A DNA stretch of 64,000 bases from Acrocarpospora catenulata (GCF_018476525.1 NZ_JAHCST010000051.1:1-64000); one strand, 5' to 3'. Shown: positions 17,391-26,473, numbered from the stretch's first letter. Numbers and translations are program-made. Notes: generated by a model not told the origin, from the letters alone.

Positions 17391-18290
17391 TTACCGGTGC
17401 TGCGGGGTGTCCGCCAAGATGCGTTCCAGGGTGAGTTTGCCCATCCGGCTCATGACCGGATTGGTTTCGAGGTAATACCAGACAACCCCCATCGCCTGTA
17501 TGAAGGCCCACGCTTTGCCTCGCTCCCATTCGAGGTCGTCGCACCCGAGGTCCAGGCGGAGCACCTCTCGCGGCCCGGCCTCGAGCAGATGCCAGGCACC
17601 CACGAGATCCACAGCAGGGTCGGCCGGCCCGAAGCCGCCAACGTCGAGAATCCCGGCCAGCCGCCCGGCGGACACAAGCACGTTGCCGGGAATCAGATCA
17701 CCGTGGGTCATCACGTCGGCCGCTTTGCCCGGCAGACTCCGCAAGTCTTTCCACATTCGGCGAAGCCGTGGAACGTCCAGGAGTGCTTCACTGTGCTCGA
17801 AACAGGTTTCCATCCACCCGTCGTGGGTTTGAAGGTCGCCGCCTCGACCGTTGCCACCAAACGTGCGGCCACGCGTGTCGATTGTGCGCAGATCGTTGAT
17901 GAGATCGGCCATGTCCTGCGCAAATGCGACTGATTCACCGGGGTCCTCGTCGGTGGCCACGACGCCGGCCAGCCAAGTCTGCACCGACCACGGCAGCGGA
18001 TATCCCGCCCCCGGTTCACCGAGCGCGATCGGTTCCGGCGTGGGAAACCGCGTGCGACCCATCAGCTCGCGGGCTGCTTCCGCTTCGGCCTCCAGCCCTC
18101 GCCGCGTCGACTCGACAGGCCCAGGCAGTAGCGGAAACCGAGCTGCGAACCGGTCGCCTATGCGAAAGATGGCGTTGACCGTCCCCTGAGCGGCGATGCT
18201 CGTGACAGGCAGGCTCCGCCACTCCGGAAACTGCTCATCCACCAACATGCGCACTGTCTCAGGCGACACCGTCAGCTGGTCGGCATGCAT
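17391..18290 (-). CDS. Aminoglycoside phosphotransferase-family kinase
   Basis: 299 residues from ATG 18290 (an upstream in-frame start exists at 18332). Catalytic loop THGDLIPGNVLV matches the HGDxxPxN Brenner motif; GILDVGGFGPADPAVDL carries the metal-binding Asp; the N-lobe has FRIGDRFAARFP with a Lys-equivalent position replaced by Arg. The family phosphorylates antibiotics, homoserine, choline and other alcohols. No resistance cluster surrounds it, so an antibiotic substrate is only one possibility. Confidence 0.88.
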   Translation of the reverse strand: MHADQLTVSPETVRMLVDEQFPEWRSLPVTSIAAQGTVNAIFRIGDRFAARFPLLPGPVESTRRGLEAEAEAARELMGRTRFPTPEPIALGEPGAGYPLPWSVQTWLAGVVATDEDPGESVAFAQDMADLINDLRTIDTRGRTFGGNGRGGDLQTHDGWMETCFEHSEALLDVPRLRRMWKDLRSLPGKAADVMTHGDLIPGNVLVSAGRLAGILDVGGFGPADPAVDLVGAWHLLEAGPREVLRLDLGCDDLEWERGKAWAFIQAMGVVWYYLETNPVMSRMGKLTLERILADTPQHR

Positions 18291-18545
18291 CTTCACCCCA
18301 AGAGCGTTCCGCGTCCCAGCCTCCTGCCGCAACGCGTTTTCCGCCCGCCTGGTCTCCCGGCCGCTTGACTACCCAGCACGCATCCGCCGGGCCCCCCGCC
18401 CCACCGCAGAGCAGCAGCGGCCCGGCGACGAAGCACCTCTACGCTGCCAACGACGGCAGCCGGAGTTCTCGGAATGTTGTGGCACCGCAATTCCGAGAAA
18501 CATTGTCGTAGTGCATGTCCGTTGACAGGCGATCGTGGAAACGGA

Positions 18546-18866
18546 TCAGAAATTGGTGAGGGAGTAGAACCACCAGTAAGCGAGGAGCGCCATCAGGAGC
18601 AGGCTGGCGATAAAGATCCCCAATGTGATGCCGAAGAGTCTGCCGCCTGGACCCCGAAACCTCAAGAAGGCTCCCACGAGCGCCCCGAGCACGGGTAGCC
18701 CGATCAGAATGAGAACCGGAACGGAGAGCTGCCGCAGGCCGAACTCGCTGACCTCGATCACGATGCGGCGAACCGGCATGACCATAAGGACTGTGCTCAG
18801 CAAGATGAGGATGAAAGCGATGGGCTTGTAGTTCGGCCCGCTGGCATCTGACGGATCGGCGGTCAT
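18546..18866 (-). CDS. Three-helix membrane protein
   Basis: 106 residues with hydrophobic segments near 15-32, 48-66 and 80-102. The ends are polar and there are no motifs. It lies alone on its strand between the kinase and a small hypothetical gene. Function unknown. Confidence 0.6.
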   Translation of the reverse strand: MTADPSDASGPNYKPIAFILILLSTVLMVMPVRRIVIEVSEFGLRQLSVPVLILIGLPVLGALVGAFLRFRGPGGRLFGITLGIFIASLLLMALLAYWWFYSLTNF

Positions 18867-19017
18867 GGTGACTGGATGCTGGCACCGATAGGGCGCAGCG
18901 TCAAGACCGGTGATGGGGCGGCAATCACGGGACTTATGCCAGTAGTCCTGATGGAAAAGGCGAGACGAGGTCGGGGCCGCCGAGCGGCCTTCAAGGGTGC
19001 AACGGCTGCCCTAGCAG

Positions 19018-19284
19018 TCAGCCCTCCCGGCGGAAGACACAGGTGAATGCTTGGCGAAAGTGGAGCATTGTGGAGCCGCCAACGCTCTCCACCATGCGAT
19101 CGAGCCGCCATCCTTCCTGTTCGATAATTTCGATCTCTTCGGCAAGGCTCCATGCCGTCGTGCTCTGGTCATGGTTCTTGACCTCGGCGACGATTCGGGC
19201 GATATAGATCTGGTGTCCCCGTTCCCTGGCACGTCGCGCGTCGAGCACAAGAGGCGGCTGGTCATCGTTGCCAAAGAGCACCAC
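19018..19284 (-). CDS. Conserved-looking small hypothetical protein
   Basis: 88 residues. The core SLAEEIEIIEQEGWRLDRM followed by RQAFTCVFRRE resembles short actinomycete proteins built of a helix and a beta-hairpin ending in a Cys/Phe strand. No known activity. The start is uncertain. Confidence 0.5.
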   Translation of the reverse strand: MVLFGNDDQPPLVLDARRARERGHQIYIARIVAEVKNHDQSTTAWSLAEEIEIIEQEGWRLDRMVESVGGSTMLHFRQAFTCVFRREG

Positions 19285-19436
19285 GGCTGACCTCTTTCAG
19301 CGAGACACCTTGGAAGATCGATCATGCAGTCAGACGACTATTCATGCCGAATCGTTCCGCAAAGCTCCTAACCAAGCAGGGAGTCCCAGCGCCTCCCGTG
19401 GCGAACGGAGAAGCCGACTACACGCACGATCGCCGG

Positions 19437-19655
19437 TCCCCCAGCCACCTTCGCGAGCCTGCGATGGGTGAGGTGAGCACGCTTCGCCGTGGTGACCTCG
19501 ACCTGGACGCACGGGACCCGGGGCCTTCGTCGAGCGCTCGACGGGTGAGCTGGTTCTCGGCCCGCCCAAGTGGGCCCGGCACCGACGGGTAGAGAGTCCG
19601 GCGCGGGGCTCAAGACCTCATGGGCCAGATGGGACACGACAACGTCAGGGGGCGA
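19437..19655 (+). pseudogene. Tyrosine recombinase (integrase) relic in three frames
   Basis: Short stretches of an actinophage-type integrase are readable in successive frames: ATFASLRW (from 19444), EVSTLRRGDLDLDA (19470), AFVERSTGELVLGPPK (19523) and DLMGQMGHDNVR (19614). In intact integrases these occur in this order, the last near the catalytic His/Arg region, but here they are only ~200 bases apart with frameshifts and internal loss. It is the remains of an integrated element next to the NUDIX gene. Confidence 0.7.
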
Positions 19656-19715
19656 TCCCGCCTTTGGCCGACGGTCATCCGATCCGCCTTCATCCATACA
19701 CGCACAGGAGGCTCG

Positions 19716-20156
19716 ATGCCCGACAAGACCGTCCGAGATAAAGCCCTCTGCTACATCGTCCAAGACGGCCAACTCCTTGTATTCCGCCACTTGGACTACA
19801 GCTACGAAGAAGTCGGCATACAAGTACCCGCCGGTACGGTGAACCCTGGAGAGGACCCTGCGAGCGCCGCACTACGCGAAGCACAGGAGGAGACCGGCCT
19901 CACCCAGCTCACCATCGTGCGCAAGCTCGGGACAGTCGATTACGACATCACCCCATACCGTCCCGAGATACAACGCCGCCACATCTTCCAACTCGCCCTC
20001 CACCAGGACACCCCCCAACGGTGGACAAGCCAAGAAGACAATGACGGGACCAGCCAACAACCCATCCGTTTCGAATGCTTCTGGATCCCCCTCGAACACG
20101 GACACGTCCTGCAAGCCGGCCAAGGCGCCCTAGTCTCGCGCCTCTTCGACGAGTAG
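19716..20156 (+). CDS. NUDIX hydrolase
   Basis: 146 residues from ATG 19716, five bases after AGGAG. The Nudix box runs from GTVNPGEDP to REAQEETGL and fits Gx5Ex7REUxEExGU. It hydrolyses a nucleoside diphosphate linked to another moiety; the substrate is not readable. Placed just after an integrase relic, so it may be element cargo. Confidence 0.9.
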   Translation: MPDKTVRDKALCYIVQDGQLLVFRHLDYSYEEVGIQVPAGTVNPGEDPASAALREAQEETGLTQLTIVRKLGTVDYDITPYRPEIQRRHIFQLALHQDTPQRWTSQEDNDGTSQQPIRFECFWIPLEHGHVLQAGQGALVSRLFDE

Positions 20157-20415
20157 ACCCGCCTCCGGCCGTGGGCGCTCCGGCTCCGGCTGATCGCGGT
20201 GCCGGACCTGGGGCCATGGCTGGCTGAGGTACGGCAGCAGCACACCCGTTCCGAGCGGGATCGGTCGCGTAGTCTCGGCGACGAAGCGCAGGCAATCGAG
20301 CGGATCGAAGTGCGGCAGCCACGGTGGGAAGTCAAAGTGGCGTGCCTTCGAGCTTGCTGGGCTCGACTGTGATCAGGTCGAGGTTCGTGTTGTTCCTCCG
20401 CGATGCTGCCAGGCA
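20130..20415 (-). pseudogene. Frameshifted relic of an unrecognised gene
   Basis: On the minus strand one frame reads FPPWLPHFDPLDCLRF and then LGTGVLLPYLSQPWPQVRH to a stop at 20130; the stretch before it continues in another frame (NTNLDLITVEPSKLEG). Composition and codon use look coding, but no start exists and the frames do not join. It overlaps the NUDIX 3' end. I do not recognise the family. Confidence 0.35.
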
Positions 20416-20451
20416 TTTGTGTTCACCTCACTGCGCGGTCACGATTGCGAG

Positions 20452-21504
20452 ATGGCGGATCTGGATTTCTTCATTGATGTGGTCGTCAGCGGCGCAGTGC
20501 TAGGGGTGGGTCTGAGTGAATCACCGCACGACGTGACTTGCACGCTGGGCAGCGACTACCTGGAGGATCGTAGCCACGGCAGGATGCGACGCGATTACGG
20601 CCTTGTTGAGTTCTTCTGGGAGCGGCGGTCCGAATCTGATCCCTGGCTTGCGACCGGCTTCACCGTGCAAACGCATCGCTTGGAGTCCGTCGAGGTGGCC
20701 GAGGAACTCATCCGCAGGTACGGGCTGCTAGATCGGCAGTTGAGGTTCGCTCAGCTAAACGCCGAATTGGAGCGCCTCGGCTATCGCCTGGAAGAGATCA
20801 CTGGGAACACCGATTTGGATTACCGGCAGTACTGGCTTGCCGAGTCTCGGATATCCGTCGTCACCACAGGCTCGTGTGGGGAGTCAATGGATACTGGCAG
20901 TGTCTGGTCGATCAGTGCGCCCCACCCGCCCGAAGCCGTAGTCGCCGTACGCTTGGGTGCCAAGCGTCAGGCGATCAAGGATGGGCTGGCCCACCTCCTG
21001 CGACTCGGCGATCACGAGCGCCAACGCTGGTTGGATCGCCGTCAGCCGGAACCGAGCGGCCGAGTCAATTGGTGGCTGTATCTGCTCCTGGTCGTTGACT
21101 CGTACCTTAGTGACCGACCACGGAGGCGACCCGACTGGGTGGAGCTAAGGCTCTGGTTGCTTGATCAGGGACGTGTTCGACGTGTTTTCACCCAAGCGGA
21201 GTTCGCTGAGAAGCTGGCGTACTTCGTGGTCGGCATGCGCAGCAAGGGGGTCGAGTTGGCGCTGCTGCCTTCCGCCGATGACGTCGTCCGTGCTTGCCTT
21301 GACGCCATCCCGGTCGGTCTGGACCGGATCGTGATGCTCGACGACCGTCGAGACCTGCGCAAACTCGATATCACGCAGATGCGCCAGTCCAGTAAGGCAA
21401 AACAATTGGTCCGCGCTGCCCAATTGCATCTGGACGGCGTCCAGGATGAGCGCCTTGCCGGCGAGCTACGCAAGTGGATCGATGTCAAGCCGAGACTGGT
21501 CTAG
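20452..21504 (+). CDS. Hypothetical protein, 350 residues
   Basis: Start ATG 20452 (MADLDFFIDVVVSG) is preferred over an upstream in-frame ATG at 20419. The N-terminal ~110 residues are alpha/beta with a YGLVEFFWERR strand; residues about 190-300 are helical (GRVNWWLYLLLVVDSYL, AEFAEKLAYFVVGMR). No signal, membrane segment or catalytic motif. Lower GC than its neighbours, as often seen for transferred genes. Unknown; an immunity-type protein is a guess. Confidence 0.6.
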   Translation: MADLDFFIDVVVSGAVLGVGLSESPHDVTCTLGSDYLEDRSHGRMRRDYGLVEFFWERRSESDPWLATGFTVQTHRLESVEVAEELIRRYGLLDRQLRFAQLNAELERLGYRLEEITGNTDLDYRQYWLAESRISVVTTGSCGESMDTGSVWSISAPHPPEAVVAVRLGAKRQAIKDGLAHLLRLGDHERQRWLDRRQPEPSGRVNWWLYLLLVVDSYLSDRPRRRPDWVELRLWLLDQGRVRRVFTQAEFAEKLAYFVVGMRSKGVELALLPSADDVVRACLDAIPVGLDRIVMLDDRRDLRKLDITQMRQSSKAKQLVRAAQLHLDGVQDERLAGELRKWIDVKPRLV

Positions 21505-22065
21505 TACTTGTTCATCGGTGTGAGCGTCCACTTATGCGTGTGTTAAGAGGATCTCTTCCTATCGGGACCATTCCGGGCGTGATAGCTGCTCTGTCGAGGG
21601 CGAAGACGAAGAGAAGCAGAGTCTCTGTTTGCGTGCGGGAGCCCGTCCGGAGCTCCTTCAGGTTCCTGAGGTTGCTGTGCTCGTCTGATCGCGCACGGCC
21701 TTGATCCCCAGCGCGGCTGGAATGAGATGCCCCGGACACCACTGGGACGTGTGGGCGCGAACCTCATGTGGGAGGTCGCCCACGAACCGCTCTGCCGGGC
21801 CACAGCGCGGGCGATCAGGTGATCGTCGCGGATGGGGTCGCCGTCCGGCCAAGGCGGCTGTGAGATGGCGACGGTCCGCCAGATGTTCGGTCGGCGGATC
21901 GCCATCCGCTCCAGGACGCGTTACCGTGCCCAACATCCACGTGAATGCAAGGATAAACGCCTATATTTCCTTGCATTTGCGAGGATATTCTGCCTTTTCC
22001 TTGGTCAAGTGCGTAAGGGGCAGGCTGGCCGGGCATCCTCTTGGGCGGTCGATGAGGAGGCAGGC
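21505..22065. other. 560-base stretch without a supported gene
   Basis: Several frames are open but none has a convincing start or composition. The right end (21930-22030) is AT-rich and carries an inverted repeat, so it probably holds the promoter of the molybdopterin-domain gene. Confidence 0.5.
21945..21976. promoter_or_regulatory. Inverted repeat upstream of the molybdopterin-domain gene
   Basis: ATGCAAGG (21945-21952) is mirrored by CCTTGCAT (21969-21976); a related GCGAGGATA follows at 21979. It is ~90 bases upstream of the start at 22066 in AT-rich DNA and is a candidate operator. Confidence 0.4.
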
Positions 22066-22581
22066 ATGCTGCCTGGGACAGTGCGTTTGGACGGGGACGT
22101 ACGGGTGCGAAGCTCGATCAGCGTCGCGGATCTTCGTTCGTTGCCCCAGCATGACGTAGAAGTCTCGTTCCTGTGCCGTACGTCGGGGGTGCGGCGGCAT
22201 CGTTTCACCGGGCCGCTGCTGGTGGAGGTGGTCCGGGCGGCCGAACCCGACTTCGATCCCGCTGACCGGCTGCGGTTCCTGGTCTCGGTCCTGGGCCGGG
22301 ACGGGCACCATGCTGTGCTGTCGTGGGGTGAGATCGACCCGGAGTTCGCGGGGGTAGCGGCTGTGCTCGGCACCACGATGGACGGCAGCGTGCTGGACGA
22401 GCAGGGTCCGCACCTGGTGGTTCCCGGCGACCGCTGCGGCGGCCGGCATATCAGCCGTGTCACCGAGATCCGCGTCTGGTCCGACGATCTGCTGTGGGCC
22501 CGCTCACCCTGCCTCACCATGGATCACGGCTGGCCGGACGGGGAAGGGAAGGAGCAACCGATCGGGGGAGTCCAGCCATGA
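22066..22581 (+). CDS. Stand-alone molybdopterin-binding domain oxidoreductase
   Basis: 171 residues from ATG 22066, after GAGGAGG. The sequence follows the SUOX-fold molybdopterin-binding domain: EVSFLCRTSGVRRHRFTG (with the candidate Mo-ligand Cys), a central domain and GDRCGGRHISRVTEIRVW near the end. It is about half the size of full sulfite oxidases, with no heme or dimerisation domain and no signal peptide, as in small actinomycete molybdopterin-dependent oxidoreductases. It is translationally coupled (ATGA) to the molbindin gene. Confidence 0.8.
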   Translation: MLPGTVRLDGDVRVRSSISVADLRSLPQHDVEVSFLCRTSGVRRHRFTGPLLVEVVRAAEPDFDPADRLRFLVSVLGRDGHHAVLSWGEIDPEFAGVAAVLGTTMDGSVLDEQGPHLVVPGDRCGGRHISRVTEIRVWSDDLLWARSPCLTMDHGWPDGEGKEQPIGGVQP

Positions 22582-22787
22582 AACTCAGCGCACGCAACAA
22601 GATCCCCGCCCGCGTCACGGCCATCACCGCGGGCGAGGCCACCGCCAACGTAGAACTCGACGCCGACGGCGTCCGCCTGGTCGCGTCGATCACCGTGGAA
22701 GCGGCCGAAGACCTGGGCCTTCATGTGGGCTCCGAGGTGCTGGCCGTGGTGAAGTCATCAGACGTGATCCTGGCCGTGACGGACTGA
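22578..22787 (+). CDS. Molbindin (Mop/TOBE domain)
   Basis: 69 residues. MKLSARNKIPARVTAITAGEATANVEL and EVLAVVKSSDVILAVTD are the two ends of a single Mop domain, which binds molybdate or tungstate as an oligomer. Its start overlaps the stop of the molybdopterin-domain gene. The pair suggests local oxyanion storage or sensing tied to one Mo-enzyme. Confidence 0.9.
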   Translation: MKLSARNKIPARVTAITAGEATANVELDADGVRLVASITVEAAEDLGLHVGSEVLAVVKSSDVILAVTD

Positions 22788-22789
22788 AG

Positions 22790-23131
22790 ATGGCCTATTT
22801 GTTCTCGTACGGCACACTTCAGCTGGACAGGGTCCAGCTCACCCAGTTCGGAAGGCTCTTGGACGGGCGGCCTGACGCGCTGCCGGGATACCGGATGACG
22901 ATGATCCAGATCACCGATCCGGTGGTCGTCGAGGCCAGTGGGTCGGACCTGCATCCGCTGGTCAGGTCGGCGGACACCGATGCCGAGGTGGTCGGCACCG
23001 TGTTCGAGGTCACCGACGCCGAACTCACCGCCGCCGACGCGTACGAGGTCGACGACTACGCACGCGCCGAGGTCACGCTTCGATCCGGGACGCGCGCCTG
23101 GGTCTATCTATGCCGTGATGAGGTGTATTGA
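22790..23131 (+). CDS. Gamma-glutamylcyclotransferase-like (AIG2) protein
   Basis: 113 residues, two bases after the molbindin stop. YLFSYGTLQ is the substrate-binding YGxL loop of the GGCT/AIG2 fold; the catalytic Glu would be in the AYEVDDYARAEVTL strand. Members release 5-oxoproline from gamma-glutamyl amines. Apparently third gene of the Mo operon, although a functional link is not obvious. Confidence 0.8.
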   Translation: MAYLFSYGTLQLDRVQLTQFGRLLDGRPDALPGYRMTMIQITDPVVVEASGSDLHPLVRSADTDAEVVGTVFEVTDAELTAADAYEVDDYARAEVTLRSGTRAWVYLCRDEVY

Positions 23132-23260
23132 TCCCAGGAAATCCTGGTCGGACCCGGGCGGCGTCATACTCGGTGGGCGCAATGGCGGGGGGAGCCGCTG
23201 ATGCGAGCGTACCGAAGTGGCAGGTGACACGATCATGGGGACCGCCGGAGGTGTGAACAC

Positions 23261-23926
23261 ATGGTTGACGATCAGATGATTCGGCATCTCCTGCGAGGGT
23301 TGCCGGTGTTCGCGGACGAGTTGCCCATCTTCGATGTCGATGACGCGCCCGCCTCTCCGGTCGCGCTCTTCATGGTGTGGCTGAAAGCCGCGATCGAGGC
23401 CGGGGTGCCTGAGCCGCACGCGATGACCCTATCGACCGCCGACGTCGCCGGACGACCGTCCTCGCGCGTGCTGATCTGCAAGGACGTCGATGCGGACGGC
23501 CGTTGGTATTTCGCCACCAACAGCGCCAGCCGCAAGGGCCGGGAACTGTCGGCCAACGGTCACGCGGCGTTGAACTTCTACTGGCCGCGCCAGGGCCGTC
23601 AGATCCGTGTCCGGGGACCGGTACAGACGACCGGCCCAGAACGCAGTGGCGCCGACTTTCTGGCCCGATCCCCCAGCTCACGCGCGGAGGCGCTGGTGGG
23701 CCGGCAGTCCGAGATCCTGGCCGACCCGGGGGAGCTTGCCACCGCCGTAGCGGAGGCCCAGGCAAGGCTCGCCGACGCCCCCGGCCTGGTCGCCAAGGAC
23801 TGGACACTGTACGCAGTGAGCGCCGAAGAGGTGGAGTTCTGGCAAGCCGACCGCGAGCGTTGCCACATCCGACTGCAGTACGTACGCGCCGACGCCTCCT
23901 GGGCCCGCCACCGGCTCTGGCCTTAG
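23261..23926 (+). CDS. Pyridoxamine 5'-phosphate oxidase-family protein
   Basis: 221 residues. FMN-binding split-barrel features: SSRVLICKDVDADGRWYFATN, SRKGRELSANGHAALNFYW, GRQIRVRGPV, and a C-terminal WQADRERCHIRLQY like the PdxH substrate region. Length matches PdxH (~215). It differs enough (HIRLQY instead of the canonical RLHDR) that it may be a PdxH paralogue acting on another substrate. Confidence 0.85.
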   Translation: MVDDQMIRHLLRGLPVFADELPIFDVDDAPASPVALFMVWLKAAIEAGVPEPHAMTLSTADVAGRPSSRVLICKDVDADGRWYFATNSASRKGRELSANGHAALNFYWPRQGRQIRVRGPVQTTGPERSGADFLARSPSSRAEALVGRQSEILADPGELATAVAEAQARLADAPGLVAKDWTLYAVSAEEVEFWQADRERCHIRLQYVRADASWARHRLWP

Positions 23927-24220
23927 GCCAATGCGCAACGCGAGGCCATCTGGTCCTTCAAACCACCGCGTCGTCTGGGACGAAACATTCCCGCGTTGCC
24001 GCTACCGGGCTACACCGGGGCCGCTCGGCTCGGGGCGAAGCGAAGGGCCGGTCTGCCCAGCATTGACTCGTCACCTCGATTAATGGCAGCCGATCTTCGA
24101 GGATTGTGACCTGCTGTAAAATTGCGTCGTTTTGATCACCCCCAGGGCTACCGTGGCCGCGTGACTCAAGGCGACGAACGTGGACACGGTCCTGTCGAGC
24201 CAGTGGTCCGGCAGGAATTC
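23927..24220. other. Intergenic, no gene seen
   Basis: About 290 bases with short discontinuous frames only. No repeat or hairpin of note. Confidence 0.4.
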
Positions 24221-24568
24221 TCAGTTGTGCTCATCGGCAAGACGGGCGATCTCGTCTACGGTTTCAATCGGCAGGCTGATGCCGATGTCCCACGTCTCGT
24301 CATCGCGACCGATGAGGATGGCCGCCTGGTCCTCCTGCACTGTCCAGAAGACTGGAGAGCCAGCGCAGATGCCAACTGCGAGTGACCGTCGCGAGTCCCA
24401 GTCCGCCCTCCTGATATCGCGGAGACGAACCAAGTCCGCCACAGGCGCCCAGATGTTGAGTTCCCATGTCTCGGTCTGGAGCTTCACCACAACCGCGGAG
24501 CCGCCGGAATCGTTCAGCATCACGCCAACCACGCGGCCATGATCGCACTGGACGTCTTCTGATGGCAC
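24221..24568 (-). CDS. Hypothetical protein, 115 residues
   Basis: GTG 24568 is the best start in a frame that is open further upstream. Regular alpha/beta pattern (VVGVMLNDSGGSAVVVKLQ, ETWELNIWAP, ETWDIGISLP, VDEIARLADEHN) with no Cys. It resembles a compact immunity- or effector-associated fold, but I recognise no family. A degenerate tRNA scar lies just upstream of the start. Confidence 0.55.
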   Translation of the reverse strand: MPSEDVQCDHGRVVGVMLNDSGGSAVVVKLQTETWELNIWAPVADLVRLRDIRRADWDSRRSLAVGICAGSPVFWTVQEDQAAILIGRDDETWDIGISLPIETVDEIARLADEHN

Positions 24569-24593
24569 GCGAAGGCCGAACAGCCCCGAAACA

Positions 24594-24669
24594 ATCAAGG
24601 CCCGGGTCTGAATTGACGTCCTGACCTGAGCGTTCGCGCATTGAGCGGATGACGGGAACCCAATCCGCC
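24594..24669 (-). repeat. Degenerate tRNA-Gly 3'-end plus terminator scar (copy 1)
   Basis: ATCAAGGCCCGGGTCTG (24594-24610) and TGACCTGAG form half of the hairpin seen in copies 3 and 4; bases 24643-24669 then resemble the complement of the tRNA-Gly T-arm and acceptor with several changes. It is the oldest-looking of four such scars. Confidence 0.5.
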
Positions 24670-24729
24670 TTGTCCGTCGGCGTTGGTCACATGGATGGGC
24701 GGATCGGTGGGGGGACTCGAACCGTTCGC

Positions 24730-26022
24730 CTATCTGCTTGAGCCGGTGGAACTGGACTGAACATCGTCTTCGCTGGGCTGCAATGGAGGAACGGACTCTT
24801 GGAGCGTGGATCGCTCCCAGCCTGCTATGGCGGCCGGCCACCACTCGCGATCGTCAGCACTCGCAGACTTGAGGGCCAGTGTGGCGAGATGGCGGGCGAT
24901 GCCGTTGGTGTCGGTGTCTTCCACGTTGCTGAGGACGACTACCTCGATGTCATCATCGGGCAGGTACATGTTGCTCGCCGCGTAGCCCTGGAGAAGACCT
25001 GGGTGGTACCGGAGCCGGTGTCCGTGGAGCCGGTCGACGAGCCAGCCGAAGGCGTACGCGCTCGACGGCAGGTTGAGGCAGCCGTTGGCGGGGCACGGTG
25101 CCTGTGGCGTGAAGGCCAGTTTGACGGTGCCGGGTGGCGCGACCCGGTGCGAGCCGAACGCCCGGTCCCAGCGGGCGATGTCGTCGGCGGTGGCATAGAT
25201 GCCGGTCGCGGAGAACGCCTGGGAGCCGTTGATGGGCGGGGCCGGTGATCCGACTGTGAAGTAGCCCTTCGCGTACCCGGCGGGCGGATTTCCCCTGCTG
25301 TAGCCGGTGTGCCGAAGGCCCAGCGGGCCGGTGATCTCTTCGTGCAGTACGGTGCCGTACGGCTTGCGCGTCACCGACTGGATGATCGCCCCGGCCAGGA
25401 CGTAGCCGCCATTGCTGTACTTCCAGCTGGTGCCGGGCTTGAAGTCCAGCGGCCTGTTCACGAACCGATGGATGATCTCCCGGGTCGTGGTCGGTTGCGA
25501 GAGCTTGAAATAGAAGCCGGGTAGCTGCTGGATGTCGGGGATGCCGGAGGTGTGCGTCAGGATCTCGCGGATCGTGATGGGCCGCCACGCGTGCGGGCAG
25601 CTCCTGATGTATCCCGGGATGAGATACGGACAGATCCGGTCGTCCAGACCAAGCAGCCCACGGTCGCGCAGCTTCAGCATGATCATCGAGGTGAACTGTT
25701 TGGTGACCGAGGCGATCCGGAAGACCGTGTCCGGCCGGTTGGGGATGTGCCTTTTCGCGTCGGCCGGACCGGCGGCGAAACGCACCAGCACCTCCCCGCG
25801 CCGTACTACCAGCGCCGTGCCGGTGAACTGCTTCTTCGCGGCCAGATCCCGCAGGTAAGCCCGCATCGCCGCAGTGGTCCGATCACTTGGCGGGTCCGAT
25901 TTCTGGTTGGGATGGCTCATGTCGGCGGATATGGCGATGGCGGGAGTGCCCATGGGCATGGCCACACCAGTTAGCGCGGCGCCGACCGCAAGAAACCAGA
26001 CAATATTAGGGCGCTTGGGCAT
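24730..26022 (-). CDS. Exported serine hydrolase, beta-lactamase/D-Ala-D-Ala peptidase family
   Basis: 430 residues from ATG 26022, preceded by GGGGGAGAGA. A signal peptide (FLAVGAALTGVAMPMG) leads into a class C beta-lactamase-type domain: SVTK holds the nucleophile Ser and base Lys, YSNGG the Tyr, and YHPGLLQG replaces KTG. LTHTSGIPD is typical of the family. The last ~50 residues are a hydrophilic tail. It probably acts outside the membrane as an esterase or peptidase; true beta-lactamase activity is less likely. Confidence 0.88.
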   Translation of the reverse strand: MPKRPNIVWFLAVGAALTGVAMPMGTPAIAISADMSHPNQKSDPPSDRTTAAMRAYLRDLAAKKQFTGTALVVRRGEVLVRFAAGPADAKRHIPNRPDTVFRIASVTKQFTSMIMLKLRDRGLLGLDDRICPYLIPGYIRSCPHAWRPITIREILTHTSGIPDIQQLPGFYFKLSQPTTTREIIHRFVNRPLDFKPGTSWKYSNGGYVLAGAIIQSVTRKPYGTVLHEEITGPLGLRHTGYSRGNPPAGYAKGYFTVGSPAPPINGSQAFSATGIYATADDIARWDRAFGSHRVAPPGTVKLAFTPQAPCPANGCLNLPSSAYAFGWLVDRLHGHRLRYHPGLLQGYAASNMYLPDDDIEVVVLSNVEDTDTNGIARHLATLALKSASADDREWWPAAIAGWERSTLQESVPPLQPSEDDVQSSSTGSSR

Positions 26023-26473
26023 TCTCTCCCCCTGGAACGTGCCGCTGTCCCGAAATTTGGACATGTCCCGAATTGGGCGAGTGTCGTTCGAGAACGTCGG
26101 CGAGCCATTCTTCTGGAGACTTGCTTACCGTTCGCCAGAGCCAGAAACGACGATAGACGCCTTTTTCCTTCTGCATACCTCTTTGTTGGTGCTACTCGAT
26201 AGTCGCTGGCCAGCTCACCAAAATGTCAGCTATTTCCTGAATCAATCCCCATCCGCTGACCGGGCCATATCCAGTGCATGGGGCGGCGGGCACACCCGGC
26301 TTGCCGACCCTGCGGGCCGTCGGACAGCGTGACCAGCACCTTCCCGGTCGCGGCGTCGATCACGGTCGCGGCGAATCGAGGTCGTGGTGGAGGCCGCGGC
26401 CGCGCCGCAGCGACAGGCACTGCCGCGCGGTCGAAGAATCGGTGCCAGCCTGGGACCGTCTCTCGGCCTCCTT
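26023..26473. other. 450-base stretch with a possible propeller-gene scrap
   Basis: No complete gene. On the minus strand near 26310-26380 a frame reads FAATVIDAATGKVLVTLSDG, a blade-like fragment of a WD40/PQQ-type protein without start or context. The left half is AT-rich and probably holds the hydrolase promoter. Confidence 0.35.

Noticed and set aside
21930-22065. Molybdenum-cofactor riboswitch
   Set aside because: The inverted repeat is short and the conserved multi-stem architecture is not seen; a protein operator is simpler.
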